From positions 4,898,001 through 4,962,000 of the forward strand of contig NZ_CP109178.1 in assembly GCF_036248255.1 (NCBI RefSeq): a DNA stretch of 64,000 nucleotides. Direction: 5' to 3'. The notes beneath the pieces are model-generated. The model ran no database searches and was not told the origin of the DNA. It saw nothing but the letters and a program-made list of their open reading frames with translations. Each line of letters opens with the position of its first letter. The first letter of the stretch is position 1. Made by a program: the position numbers and the translations under genes. The DNA comes from Streptomyces sp. NBC_01717. Lineage in GTDB: Bacteria; Actinomycetota; Actinomycetes; Streptomycetales; Streptomycetaceae. Below, one piece after another: positions 19,187 through 27,537 of the stretch.

Positions 19187-19657
19187 TCACTTGCCGGGCG
19201 CCAGGTGGGCGGGGAAACCGCCCGTGGCAATGGGCCCCCACCGCTCCGGAGTGATCCGGATGATCGACTTGCCCTGCTTCACCATCGCCGCCCGGTATTC
19301 GTCCCAGTCCGGATGCTCCCCCGAGATGTTCCGGAAGTACTCGACGAGCGGCTCGACCGAGTCGGGTGCATCGATCACCTCGGCCGAGCCGTCGATCTGC
19401 ACCCACGCCCCGTCCCAGTCGTCCGACAGGACGATCACGCTGACGTGCTCGTCCCGCTTCGCGTTGCGGGCCTTGGCCCGTTCGGGGTACGTCGAGACGA
19501 CGATCCGGCCCGAGTCGTCGACTCCACAGGTCAGCGGGGAGCCCTGGGGGCGGCCGTCGGACCGGGTGGTCAGCAGGATCGCCCGGTGCCGGGGCCGTAC
19601 GAACGCCAGCAACTCATCGAGCTCCACGGCGGTGTTGGTCGCGATATTGGGTGCCAT
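19187..19657 (-). CDS. PPOX-class F420-dependent oxidoreductase
   Basis: 156-residue split-beta-barrel flavin/deazaflavin protein. The N-terminal half has HRAILLTTRSDGRPQGSPLT and the strand V-V-S-T-Y-P-E-R-A-K-A-R-N, in which the basic residues usually contact the F420 phosphate tail. The C-terminal half has IIRITPERWGP. This is the layout of the TIGR03618-type family, which uses F420H2 for reductions. Actinobacteria make F420, so this fits. It is likely co-transcribed with the 2-hydroxyacid dehydrogenase gene 13 nt downstream. Substrate unknown. Confidence 0.88.
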   Translation of the reverse strand: MAPNIATNTAVELDELLAFVRPRHRAILLTTRSDGRPQGSPLTCGVDDSGRIVVSTYPERAKARNAKRDEHVSVIVLSDDWDGAWVQIDGSAEVIDAPDSVEPLVEYFRNISGEHPDWDEYRAAMVKQGKSIIRITPERWGPIATGGFPAHLAPGK

Positions 19658-19666
19658 GCCCGCAGA

Positions 19667-20482
19667 CTACGACGGCAGGGAGTCACCCTGCACGGCCTGG
19701 ATGTCCAGCTCGACCCGGAGCGTCGTACCGATCGCCGAGATGCCGGCCTGGACCACCTGGTTGTAGTTCATGGCGAAGTCGTCGCGGCGCAGCTCGGCCG
19801 TGGCGCTGAACGCAGCGCGCGTCCCGCCCCACGGGTCGGGGCCGGTGCCGAGGTAGCTCAGGTTCAGGTCGATGTTTCGCGCGACACCGTGCATCGTCAG
19901 CTCGCCGTGCACGGTCCAGCGGTCGGGACCGGCCGGGGCCAGCCCGTGGGAGCGGTACGTGATCTCCGGGAACCGGTCCGAGTCGAGGAAGTCCGCGGAC
20001 CGCAGGTGCTTGTCCCGCATGTCGTTGCCGGTGTCGATGCTGGCCGCGCTGATGATCGCGTCGACCCGGGACCGGTGGAGCTCCTCGGCGATCTCGATCC
20101 GGCCGCTGAACTCGGTGAACCGGCCGTGCACGCTGGAGATCCCCAGGTGCTGCGCGACCGCGCCCACCGAGGAGTGCGCCGGGTCCAGCGACCAGGCACC
20201 CGGCGGCGGCAGCTCCACGCCGCCCTGGCGGGCCAGCACCACCGTGCCGGCCTCGACCCGGCCGCTCGCCGTGACGAGGGCGGTCGACGCGGCCGGGGCG
20301 TACCCGACCGCGGTCACGATCACCGTGTACGCGCCGGCGGGCAGCAGAGCGTCCGTCCGGACCGCCCCGTCCTCGTCGGCCGCGGCTCGCAGCACCTGGG
20401 TGCCGGTCATGTCGGTCACCGTCACGACCGCGTGCTGGACGGCCCAGCCGTCCCGCGTCCGTACCTGTGCGCGAAGTCCCAT
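19667..20482 (-). CDS. YceI family protein with N-terminal carboxypeptidase-regulatory-like domain
   Basis: 271 residues. The first about 85 residues form a beta-sandwich (Carboxypep_D_reg-like: V-T-V-T-D-M-T-G, then L-L-P-A-G-A-Y-T-V-I-V-T-A-V-G-Y). Residues about 95-271 are a YceI lipocalin-like barrel: GAWSLDPAHSSVGAVAQHL, IDTGNDMRDKHLRSADFLD, WTVHGELTMHGVARNIDL. YceI proteins bind polyisoprenoid or other long lipids. Unlike E. coli YceI, no signal peptide is seen. The start at 20482 has AAGGAGA upstream. The adjacent exporter carries the same regulatory-like module, suggesting a shared function. Confidence 0.9.
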   Translation of the reverse strand: MGLRAQVRTRDGWAVQHAVVTVTDMTGTQVLRAAADEDGAVRTDALLPAGAYTVIVTAVGYAPAASTALVTASGRVEAGTVVLARQGGVELPPPGAWSLDPAHSSVGAVAQHLGISSVHGRFTEFSGRIEIAEELHRSRVDAIISAASIDTGNDMRDKHLRSADFLDSDRFPEITYRSHGLAPAGPDRWTVHGELTMHGVARNIDLNLSYLGTGPDPWGGTRAAFSATAELRRDDFAMNYNQVVQAGISAIGTTLRVELDIQAVQGDSLPS

Positions 20483-20517
20483 CCCGTTTCTCTCCTTGTT
20501 CCATGACTCAATGAGTC

Positions 20518-20575
20518 GGGCCCCGGGGCGGGGACGGCAGGCCGTCCCCTGCCTGCCGTCCCCACCACCGGGGCC
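20518..20575 (-). terminator. Large GC hairpin after the marR-MFS operon
   Basis: Nested inverted repeats: GGGCCCCGG pairs with CCGGGGCCC on the outside, and GGGGACGGCAGG with CCTGCCGTCCCC on the inside. It lies between the exporter stop and the YceI start. It probably ends the exporter transcript. Confidence 0.65.
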
Positions 20576-20638
20576 CATTTCCACCGGGGGCAGCCTCTCC
20601 GCTCGAAGCGCTGCCCACCAGGGGGCTGTGTTACTCGA

Positions 20639-23122
20639 TCACTCGCCGGGGTGGGCGAGCTCGATGTGGTGGCCGTCGACCCCGCGACCGGCCACGGTCA
20701 GCGCGCCGGCCACCGGCGGGTAGCCGGTCGCGATGACCGAGTACTCGCCCGCGTCCAGGTCGGCGAAGGCGTACGCCCCGTCCTCCCCGGTCGTCGAGGT
20801 GGCGACCACATTGCCCGCCGCGTCGACCAGCGTGACGCGGGCGTCCGGCAGCGGCCGCAGCGCGGCACCGGCCCGCACGACACCCTGGACCAGCGCACCG
20901 GACTGCAGTGCGGCGTCGATCCGGGTGACCCCCTGGCCGCCGATCTCCACCGGCAGCGCCAGCGGACGGTACCCGGCAGCGTTCACCGCGACAGTCACCG
21001 CGCCGGGCACCAGCTCGGCGAAGGTGAATTCGCCGTTCTCGGTGGACTTGCCGGTGGCCAGCACATCGCCGCGCACATCGGTCACGATGACCATGGCGCC
21101 GTCGACCGGAGCGCCGCTCTCGGCGGCCCGCACGGTCCCGGCCAGGCCGCTCGTGCCGACGAGCAGGATGTCGTACGACAGCTGCTCGTCACCGACGACC
21201 ACCGTGGACGCCTGCGGCTGGAAACCGTCGGCGGACGCGATCAGGACGTAGCTGCCGGAGCCCGGCGCCTGCACGCCGTAGCCGCCGTCGGCCTGGGCGA
21301 CGGAGCGCCCCAGCTGCCGGCCGCCCAGCGAGATCAGCGTGACGGCGGCACCGGCCACGGGTACGCCCTCGGCGCCCCGCACCACACCGCGTACCGCCGT
21401 GCCCGGCGTGGTTGCCGCCGGAGCTTCGAGCGTGTCGACCGAGGTGACCCCGGCTGCGCCCTCGGCGACCAGCGCGGCGGCACCGGACGGGACCTCGGCG
21501 AGGACCGCGGCAGGAACCTCGGCCTCCGCCGGGGCGTCGTTCGCGGCGTTCGTCTTCAGCGCGACCTCCTTGATGAAGATCGTGATCAGGAAGGCGATCA
21601 GCGCGGCCGGAGCGGCGTACATGAAGACATCGCCGACACCGTGCCCGTAGGCGCTCTCCACGACCGTACGGAACGGTGCGGGCAGCTTGTCCAGGTCGGG
21701 GATGCCCCCGCCGCCGGTACCGCCGTGGCCCAGGGCCGCGCCCTTCGGACCGAGGTCCGCGAGGCCGTCCTTGACGTAGTGGGTGACGCGGTTCCCCAGG
21801 ACGGCGCCCAGTGCCGAGACGCCGATCGCACCGCCGAGGGAACGGAAGAAGGTGACGACGGAGCTGGCCGAGCCGAGGTCGGACGGGGCGACCTGGTTCT
21901 GCGTGGCGAGCACCAGGTTCTGCATCATCATGCCGATGCCGAGACCCATCACGAACATGAAGATCGCGATGTGCCAGTACGTCGTGTCGTACCGGATCGT
22001 GCCGAGCGTCCCGAGCCCGGCGGTGACCAGGAAGCCACCGCTGACCAGCCAGGCCTTCCAGCGGCCGGTCTTGGTGATGATCTGGCCGGAGATGGTCGAC
22101 GAGAGGAACAGACCCGTGATCATCGGGATCGTCATGACGCCGGACATCGTCGGCGACTTGCCGCGCGCCAGCTGGAAGTACTGGCTGAAGAAGACGGTGC
22201 CCGCGAACATCGCGATACCGACGAACAGCGAGGCGAGCGAGGCCAGTGTGATGGTGCGGTTACGGAAGAGGCGCAGCGGGATGATCGGCTCGCTGGCCCG
22301 GGACTCCGTGAAGACGAAGAGGGCGGCGAGCACCACGGAGCCGGCCAGCATCGCGGCGGTCTGCCAGGACATCCAGTTGTACTTGTCGCCCGCGAAGGTC
22401 ACCCAGAGCAGCAGCAGCGAGACGGCGGCGCTGATGAAGAACGCACCCGTCCAGTCGACCTTGACCTCGCGCTTGACGACCGGGAGCTTCAGGGTCTTCT
22501 GGAGCACGATCAGTGCGATGACCGCGAACGGCACACCGACGTAGAAGCACCAGCGCCAGCCCATCCAGCTGGTGTCGGTGATGACACCGCCGAGCAGCGG
22601 GCCACCGACGGTGGCGACGGCGAAGACCGCGCCGAGGTAGCCGCTGTAGCGACCGCGCTCACGCGGGGCGATCATCGCGGCCATCACGATCTGGGCGAGG
22701 GCGGAGAGACCGCCGACGCCGATGCCCTGCACGACACGGCAGGCGATGAGCATGCCGCTGCTGGTCGACAGACCGGCCACGACCGAGCCCGCGACGTAGA
22801 TGATCAGGGCTATCTGGACCAGCAGCTTCTTGCTGAACAGGTCGGAGAGCTTGCCCCACAGAGGCGTGGTGGCCGTCATCGCGAGCAGCGAGGCCGTGAC
22901 GACCCAGGTGTACGCGGACTGACCGCCGCCGAGGTCCGAGATGATCTCGGGAAGAGCGTTGGAGACGACGGTCGACGACAGGATCGCTACAAACATGCCG
23001 AGCAGCAGCCCGGTCAGTGCTTCCATGATCTGCCGGTGTGTCATCGGCGCGCCGTCGGAGGAACTGATTCCCCCGTGCTTGGCGTGGCCGCCCCGCACAC
23101 CGGTGGGTGTGGTCGTAGCCAT
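20639..23122 (-). CDS. MFS exporter (DHA2) fused to three carboxypeptidase-regulatory-like repeats
   Basis: 827 residues, far longer than the usual 500. The first about 515 residues are a 14-TM DHA2 drug exporter (TM1 V-A-I-L-S-S-T-V-V-S-N-A-L-P-E-I, LWGKLSDLFSKK, GPLLGG). After an Ala/Glu-rich linker (about 520-570), three beta-sandwich repeats of about 80 residues follow, each of the form G-x-V-R ... G-A-x-V-T-L ... G-x-Y-x-F ... L-x-x-G-x-Y-x-V-x-A-x-G-Y-x-P. In a 14-TM topology this tail would be cytoplasmic. The start at 23122 (MATTTPTG) follows the marR stop by 23 nt, so the genes form an operon. Substrate unknown. Confidence 0.9.
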   Translation of the reverse strand: MATTTPTGVRGGHAKHGGISSSDGAPMTHRQIMEALTGLLLGMFVAILSSTVVSNALPEIISDLGGGQSAYTWVVTASLLAMTATTPLWGKLSDLFSKKLLVQIALIIYVAGSVVAGLSTSSGMLIACRVVQGIGVGGLSALAQIVMAAMIAPRERGRYSGYLGAVFAVATVGGPLLGGVITDTSWMGWRWCFYVGVPFAVIALIVLQKTLKLPVVKREVKVDWTGAFFISAAVSLLLLWVTFAGDKYNWMSWQTAAMLAGSVVLAALFVFTESRASEPIIPLRLFRNRTITLASLASLFVGIAMFAGTVFFSQYFQLARGKSPTMSGVMTIPMITGLFLSSTISGQIITKTGRWKAWLVSGGFLVTAGLGTLGTIRYDTTYWHIAIFMFVMGLGIGMMMQNLVLATQNQVAPSDLGSASSVVTFFRSLGGAIGVSALGAVLGNRVTHYVKDGLADLGPKGAALGHGGTGGGGIPDLDKLPAPFRTVVESAYGHGVGDVFMYAAPAALIAFLITIFIKEVALKTNAANDAPAEAEVPAAVLAEVPSGAAALVAEGAAGVTSVDTLEAPAATTPGTAVRGVVRGAEGVPVAGAAVTLISLGGRQLGRSVAQADGGYGVQAPGSGSYVLIASADGFQPQASTVVVGDEQLSYDILLVGTSGLAGTVRAAESGAPVDGAMVIVTDVRGDVLATGKSTENGEFTFAELVPGAVTVAVNAAGYRPLALPVEIGGQGVTRIDAALQSGALVQGVVRAGAALRPLPDARVTLVDAAGNVVATSTTGEDGAYAFADLDAGEYSVIATGYPPVAGALTVAGRGVDGHHIELAHPGE

Positions 23123-23145
23123 TGAGTTCCTTGTCTTTGCTTCTG

Positions 23146-23694
23146 TTACACGGGTGTACGGGTGTACGAGTCGTCTTCGCTGTCGGCGGGCCGCAGACGG
23201 CACTCGTCGCTGTGCTTTCCGAGGGCGCACCCGCCGGAGCCGCGACGGGCGAAACTGTCGCGCAGCCGGGCCAGCAGCGTGTTGAGCTGTCCGACGTCGT
23301 CGTCGGACCATTCCTGAAGGTGATGGGCGAACATGTCTGTGACCCGCAGGTTCAGGTCGACGAGTACGTCGTCTCCCGCGGGGGTCAGCCGCAGGATGCG
23401 GGACCGTTTGTCCGCCGGGTCCGGAGACCGTTCTATCCAGCCGCGCTCGGCCACATGGGCGACATGTCGGCTGGTCACCGACATGTCGACGGCCATCAGC
23501 TCGGACAGTCTGCTGATCCGCATCTCGCCGTGCTGATCGAGGAGGGCCAGCACGGCGGCGCATCCGCCGGGACATTCAGCAGGCAGGGCGCGGTCGATTC
23601 CGCGTTTGACGGCTCCGATGGCGCTGAGCTGGCGGGCCAGTTCTTCGTACTGACGCCGTGCGGCCACGAGACCCTCCAGACTGCTCTCATACAT
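23146..23694 (-). CDS. MarR family transcriptional regulator
   Basis: 182-residue winged-helix regulator. Core motifs: A-V-L-A-L-L-D-Q-H-G-E-M, then R-I-S-R-L-S-E-L-M-A-V-D-M-S-V-T-S-R-H-V recognition helices, the wing DPADKRSRILRLTPAG, and a dimerisation helix. I place the start at 23694 (M-Y-E-S-S) because a candidate -10 (TATGGT) lies at the alternative ATG 23715 and overlaps an operator-like palindrome. The N-terminus is therefore uncertain by 7 residues. It is the first gene of a two-gene unit with the large MFS exporter and probably represses both. Confidence 0.88.
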   Translation of the reverse strand: MYESSLEGLVAARRQYEELARQLSAIGAVKRGIDRALPAECPGGCAAVLALLDQHGEMRISRLSELMAVDMSVTSRHVAHVAERGWIERSPDPADKRSRILRLTPAGDDVLVDLNLRVTDMFAHHLQEWSDDDVGQLNTLLARLRDSFARRGSGGCALGKHSDECRLRPADSEDDSYTRTPV

Positions 23695-23698
23695 CTTG

Positions 23699-23740
23699 TT
23701 GCTTAGGGCAACCATAAAACCTGTTGGTTGCTGCAGGCAA
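23699..23740 (-). promoter_or_regulatory. Two TTGC-N5-GCAA boxes at the marR promoter
   Basis: TTGCTTAGGGCAA (23699-23711) and TTGCTGCAGGCAA (23728-23740) share TTGC-N5-GCAA arms, 29 bp apart. Read on the minus strand, TTGCCT and TATGGT with an 18-bp spacer form a plausible promoter inside these boxes. Likely MarR autorepression (inference). Confidence 0.65.
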
Positions 23741-23943
23741 ACGAAAACGGCCTTGCATAAGTAAAGGAACGCAAAAGGCTACGTAGGGACCGGGTCAAAC
23801 GCCCAGCGTGCGCCCGGCGCACTTCGCGGCCGTGTGCATCGCGCCACAGCCCGCAGTGGTTCACGGGTTCTCCCTCTCCGGCGCGGGGCCTTCACCGACC
23901 CGGGGGTTGGGCCGTACCCCCGAGTTCGCTAGGGTCCTGGCCC

Positions 23944-24153
23944 ATGGCACACAACCCCCATGCCCCCCAGGGCCCCGAGGGCAACTACGACCCGGCGGGC
24001 AGCACCCAGATGTTCCGCGCCTTCGTCGACGAGGGCGAGCCGCAGCGCCGGCAGCAGCCGGCCGCGTCGTCCGGACCGAGGACCGGGGTGATCGTCGCCG
24101 TCGTCGCGGTGGTTGTCATCCTCGGCGCGATCGCCTGGCTCGCGCTCGGCTGA
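23944..24153 (+). CDS. Small single-pass membrane protein, function unknown
   Basis: 69 residues. A hydrophilic N-terminal half (A-H-N-P-H-A-P-Q-G-P-E-G..., with M-F-R-A-F-V-D-E-G-E-P) is followed by one strong TM helix at about 48-68 (V-I-V-A-V-V-A-V-V-V-I-L-G-A-I) that ends almost at the C-terminus. This is a tail-anchored layout with the bulk in the cytoplasm. The start is an ATG. Codon choice is Streptomyces-like, supporting a real gene. I do not recognise a named family. It converges with the lipoprotein gene downstream, 23 bp away. Confidence 0.7.
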   Translation: MAHNPHAPQGPEGNYDPAGSTQMFRAFVDEGEPQRRQQPAASSGPRTGVIVAVVAVVVILGAIAWLALG

Positions 24154-24176
24154 CCTGGCTGCGCTCTCTCCATCCG

Positions 24177-25001
24177 TCACTTCCAGACAGCGGTGACGTC
24201 CCGGGTCTCGATATGCATGCCCAGGGGCACCCGCCAGGCGTCCACACAGACCGTGTACGTCTTCTTCCGTGCCGCTCCCGCGTCGATCGGCGCGGGCAGC
24301 GGCGCTGTCGATTCGATGGTCGCCCAGTCGATTCCCAGCGCGCCGATGATGTGCGTGGCGAAGGTGGCCGTCCCCGAACGGACCGGTGAGCCACCGGAAT
24401 TGCGGAACTCGACGGTCACCTTTTCGCACCAGCGGTCATCGGCCGCCGCCCGCTCGGGTGCGCTCAGCGTCAGCACGGCAGGTCCAGCGGATGCGGTGGA
24501 CCCTGGTGCGGACGGGGTGGAGGGGCCCTGCGAGACGCTCCCCGCGGCGCCGGAGCCCGTGCCGCCGGGGCCGTCGGAGCTCCCTGTGCCGCTGCTGCTC
24601 GAACTGCTTGTGGAGCCCGCGGTGCCCCCGGTGGCGGCGCCGGACGAGCCGGGCGACTGCGCGCCGCCGCCCGCGCCGTTCCCTGTAGCGCCCGCCCCGC
24701 CCGAGGTGCCGCTCTGCGCGGAGGAGCCCGGCTTCGGCTCCGGGCCTCCGCCGGCGTCACCGCCTCCGCCTTCACTCCCGGCGCCGTCCAGCGGGATCAG
24801 CGTCACCTTCCCCGAGGGGGCCACCGCCCCCGTCGGCGCTTTCTCCGGCCCTGCACCCACCGCGCCGACCGCCACATAGCCGTCACCCCCGCCCGCCCCC
24901 GCGCCACAGGCGGCGAGCGCGCCGCCCAGGCACAGCACGGCCGCCGAGGCGGCGAACACTGTGCCCCGGCGGCCGGTCGAGCCCCACGTCTGACGTCGCA
25001 T
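24177..25001 (-). CDS. Putative secreted lipoprotein with Gly/Ser-rich spacer
   Basis: 274 residues. The signal sequence (residues 1-32) ends in the lipobox L-A-A-C, so the protein should be lipid-anchored to the outer face of the membrane. Residues about 65-175 are a low-complexity Gly/Ser/Ala/Pro spacer. The folded C-terminal domain (about 178-274) begins LTLSAPERAAADDRWCEKVTVEFRNSGG, has two Cys (EKV preceded by WC, and YTVCVDAW) and reads like a beta-sandwich (DUF-type, NEW1-like). No enzyme motif is seen. Function unknown. Confidence 0.75.
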   Translation of the reverse strand: MRRQTWGSTGRRGTVFAASAAVLCLGGALAACGAGAGGGDGYVAVGAVGAGPEKAPTGAVAPSGKVTLIPLDGAGSEGGGGDAGGGPEPKPGSSAQSGTSGGAGATGNGAGGGAQSPGSSGAATGGTAGSTSSSSSSGTGSSDGPGGTGSGAAGSVSQGPSTPSAPGSTASAGPAVLTLSAPERAAADDRWCEKVTVEFRNSGGSPVRSGTATFATHIIGALGIDWATIESTAPLPAPIDAGAARKKTYTVCVDAWRVPLGMHIETRDVTAVWK

Positions 25002-25078
25002 CGCGCCAGTGTGGCTGACGGTCCGTCAATTCGGAACCCTCGTGCCCCAGCGCGGCGTTCGGCGGCGCCCGGTCGCGG

Positions 25079-25948
25079 TCAGTCGGCAATGAGCCCTTCC
25101 CGAAGCTGGGCGAGCGTCCGGGTGAGCAGCCGCGAGACATGCATCTGCGAGATGCCGACCTCCTCGCCGATCTGCGACTGGGTCATGTTGGCGAAGAACC
25201 GCAGCATGATGATCTGACGCTCCCGGGGCGGGAGTTTGGCCAGCAGCGGCTTCAGCGACTCGCGGTACTCGACGCCCTCCAACGCCGAATCCTCGTAACC
25301 GAGCCGGTCCGCCAGGGAACCCTCGCCGCCGTCGTCCTCGGGAGAGGGCGAGTCCAGCGAGGACGCGGTGTACGCGTTGCCGACGGCCAGGCCGTCGACC
25401 ACGTCCTCCTCGGAGACCCCGAGCGCCACCGCGAGCTCCGGCACGGTCGGCGAGCGGTCGAGCTTCTGGGCCAGCTCGTCGCTGGTCTTGGTCAGCGCCA
25501 GCCGCAGCTCCTGGAGGCGGCGCGGCACCCGCACCGACCAGGAGGTGTCGCGGAAGAAGCGCTTGATCTCGCCGACGACGGTGGGCATCGCGAACGTCGG
25601 GAACTCCACGCCCCGCTCGCAGTCGAACCGGTCGATCGCCTTGATCAGACCGATCGTGCCGACCTGGACGATGTCCTCCATCGGTTCGTTGCGGCTCCGG
25701 AACCGCGCCGCCGCGTAACGCACGAGCGGGAGGTTGAGCTCGATGAGTGTGTCCCGTACGTAGGCACGCTCCGGGCTGTCGTCCGGTCCGTCGGGACCCG
25801 GTGCGGGACCCAGGGCGGCGAGCCGCTGGAACAGGGAGCGGGACAGAGTGCGGGTGTCGATGGCTTCCGACGAGCTGGTGAGCACAACGGGTGCGGGTGC
25901 GCTCTTCGTGAGCGTGAGCACCTTCGAGCTGCCCTGTTCTGCGGACAT
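25079..25948 (-). CDS. sigF: RNA polymerase sigma factor, SigB/SigF/SigG family
   Basis: 289-residue group 3 sigma factor. Region 2 (about 80-140): [55 protein letters not shown]. Region 3: RVPRRLQELRLALTKTSDEL. Region 4 [24 protein letters not shown]. In Streptomyces, sigF acts late in spore maturation; the symbol is given because of the adjacent paralogue and locus order and is tentative. The start at 25948 follows AAGGGGG. No anti-sigma or anti-anti-sigma gene is adjacent. It is closely related to the next gene (sigN-like). Confidence 0.9.
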   Translation of the reverse strand: MSAEQGSSKVLTLTKSAPAPVVLTSSSEAIDTRTLSRSLFQRLAALGPAPGPDGPDDSPERAYVRDTLIELNLPLVRYAAARFRSRNEPMEDIVQVGTIGLIKAIDRFDCERGVEFPTFAMPTVVGEIKRFFRDTSWSVRVPRRLQELRLALTKTSDELAQKLDRSPTVPELAVALGVSEEDVVDGLAVGNAYTASSLDSPSPEDDGGEGSLADRLGYEDSALEGVEYRESLKPLLAKLPPRERQIIMLRFFANMTQSQIGEEVGISQMHVSRLLTRTLAQLREGLIAD

Positions 25949-26017
25949 GCCACCCCCTTGAGGTCGCGGACGGTCGCGTTGAGCCGCGACCATCGGAGGA
26001 ACGCAGCCTCCACCTGA

Positions 26018-26098
26018 ATACCGGAGGCGGGGCTGCGGCAAACGCGGTTCACGCAGAATGTCACATGTCGGCAACACGCTGTAGTGACATGTCGACAA
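26018..26098 (-). promoter_or_regulatory. sigF upstream region: GTTTG/CGGTAT promoter-like pair and ACATGTCG repeats
   Basis: Read on the minus strand, GTTTG (26043-26039) and CGGTAT (26023-26018) are 15 bp apart, resembling the GTTT...GGGTAT promoters used by SigB-type factors. Farther up, ACATGTCG occurs twice (26063-26070 and 26087-26094), exactly 24 bp apart. Possible regulator site (inference). Confidence 0.4.
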
Positions 26099-26183
26099 GT
26101 CAAGGTGGAGTATGCGCAGTTAACAGGGGGTGTGCGGCATTCAGGCGTTCCGGAGCGGGCTTCGGGTGATCTACCCGATCCGG

Positions 26184-27026
26184 TTACGCCTCGATCCTAT
26201 TTGCGGATCTGAGGCGCGCGAAGCTTCTCGCCAACAGTCTTGACACATGCATCTGGGAGACGCCCAGTTCGGCGCTGATCTGCGACTGTGTCAGATTGCT
26301 GTAGTAGCGCAGGAGGAGGATCCGCTGCTCGCGTTCGGGCAGCTGGACGAGCAGGTGCCGGACCAGGTCGCGGTGTTCGACGCCGGCGAGTGCGGGGTCC
26401 TCGTAGCCGAGCCGGTCGAGCAGTCCGGGCAGCCCGTCGCCCTCCTGGGCCGCCTCCAGTGAGGTCGCGTGGTAGGAGCGGCCCGCCTCGATGCAGGCCA
26501 GGACCTCCTCCTCGGAGATCTTCAGTCGTTCGGCGATCTCGGCGGTGGTGGGTGAGCGGCCGTGCGCGGTCGTCAGGTCCTCGGTGGCGCCGGTGACCTG
26601 GACCCAGAGCTCGTGCAGCCGTCGCGGTACGTGGACGGTCCGTACGTTGTCCCGGAAGTACCGCTTGATCTCGCCGACGACAGTGGGCATCGCGAAGGTG
26701 GGGAACTGCACGCCGCGCTCGGGGTCGAACCGGTCGATGGCGTTGATCAGACCGATCGTGCCGACCTGGACGACGTCCTCCATCGGTTCGTTGCGGCTCC
26801 GGAAGCGCGCAGCGGCGTACCGGACGAGGGGGAGGTTCGCCTCGATCAGCGCCGCCCGCACCCTGCCGTGCTCGGGAGTTCCCGGCTCCAGCTGCTTGAG
26901 CTCCCCGAAGAGGACCTGGGTGAGCGCTCTGGTGTCCGCGCCCCGGGTCCTGGCAGGCGTCGTGCTGTCGGGCGTCTCCGTCTGGACGGTCTGGGGAGGC
27001 ACTTGAGGCGCTGTACTGGCCGGCAC
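26184..27026 (-). CDS. sigN: RNA polymerase sigma factor, SigB/SigF family (SigN-like)
   Basis: 280-residue paralogue of the neighbouring sigma factor. Shared blocks: [62 protein letters not shown] and the region 4 helix [21 protein letters not shown]. The GTG at 27026 is preferred over the TTG at 27050 because AAAGGGG lies 9 nt ahead, matching the spacing at the paralogue. The pair looks like a tandem duplication. In Streptomyces coelicolor the equivalent neighbour is called sigN, a developmental sigma factor; the symbol is tentative. A GACATGTC palindrome (27093-27100) lies upstream, as at the paralogue. Confidence 0.88.
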   Translation of the reverse strand: MPASTAPQVPPQTVQTETPDSTTPARTRGADTRALTQVLFGELKQLEPGTPEHGRVRAALIEANLPLVRYAAARFRSRNEPMEDVVQVGTIGLINAIDRFDPERGVQFPTFAMPTVVGEIKRYFRDNVRTVHVPRRLHELWVQVTGATEDLTTAHGRSPTTAEIAERLKISEEEVLACIEAGRSYHATSLEAAQEGDGLPGLLDRLGYEDPALAGVEHRDLVRHLLVQLPEREQRILLLRYYSNLTQSQISAELGVSQMHVSRLLARSFARLRSANRIEA

Positions 27027-27160
27027 GATACGCCACCCCTTTGCGGTCAACTTCGGTCAACTCATCCGTCAAAAGCGGTCATAGCATCACAAGACATGTC
27101 CACTGTGTGCAAGCACCGCGTAGTGCCGTGTTGGGGTCAAGTTGGTTTAAACAAGAGGAA

Positions 27161-27189
27161 AAGCCCCTCACCGGATCGGTGGGGGGCTT
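27161..27189 (-). terminator. Terminator after the Dabb gene
   Basis: AAGCCCCTCACCG (27161-27173) and CGGTGGGGGGCTT (27177-27189) form a 13-bp stem (one G-T pair) with a 3-nt loop. It lies downstream of the Dabb gene on the minus strand, and TTCC follows on that strand. Confidence 0.7.
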
Positions 27190-27234
27190 ACGCGCTCCTG
27201 GACCGAGAGGCCCGGAACGTCGGAACCGAGGGGG

Positions 27235-27528
27235 TCAGAACGGATAGTCGGCGATCACCCAGGTGGCGAAGGCCCGCCACTGTCCGGCGGCGGCCTGATG
27301 GGCCGGGTGCTCGATGTAGCGCTTCAGCGCGTCCTCGTCGGCGACCGCGGAGTTGATGGCGAAGTCGTAGGCGATCGGCCGGTCGGTGATGTTCCAGGCG
27401 CACTCCCAGAACTCCAGCTCGGGGATCTTTCCCGCCAGCTCCTGGAATGCCTTCGCCCCGGCGACGACCTGCGGATCGTCGCGCCTCACGCCGTCGTTCA
27501 GCTTGAACAGGACCAGGTGGCGGATCAT
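27235..27528 (-). CDS. Dabb family (stress-responsive alpha/beta barrel) protein
   Basis: 97 residues, a single dimeric ferredoxin-like barrel domain. It begins MIRHLVLFKLNDGVRRDDPQ and shows the family's central ELEFWECAWNIT and YDFAINSAVADEDALKRYIEHPAHQA with the conserved His-Pro-x-His. Members are small homodimers, some with cyclase activity in polyketide pathways, most with no known reaction. It is preceded by a small membrane-protein gene 9 nt upstream on the same strand, probably co-transcribed. Confidence 0.88.
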   Translation of the reverse strand: MIRHLVLFKLNDGVRRDDPQVVAGAKAFQELAGKIPELEFWECAWNITDRPIAYDFAINSAVADEDALKRYIEHPAHQAAAGQWRAFATWVIADYPF

Positions 27529-27537
27529 GGGGTACTC

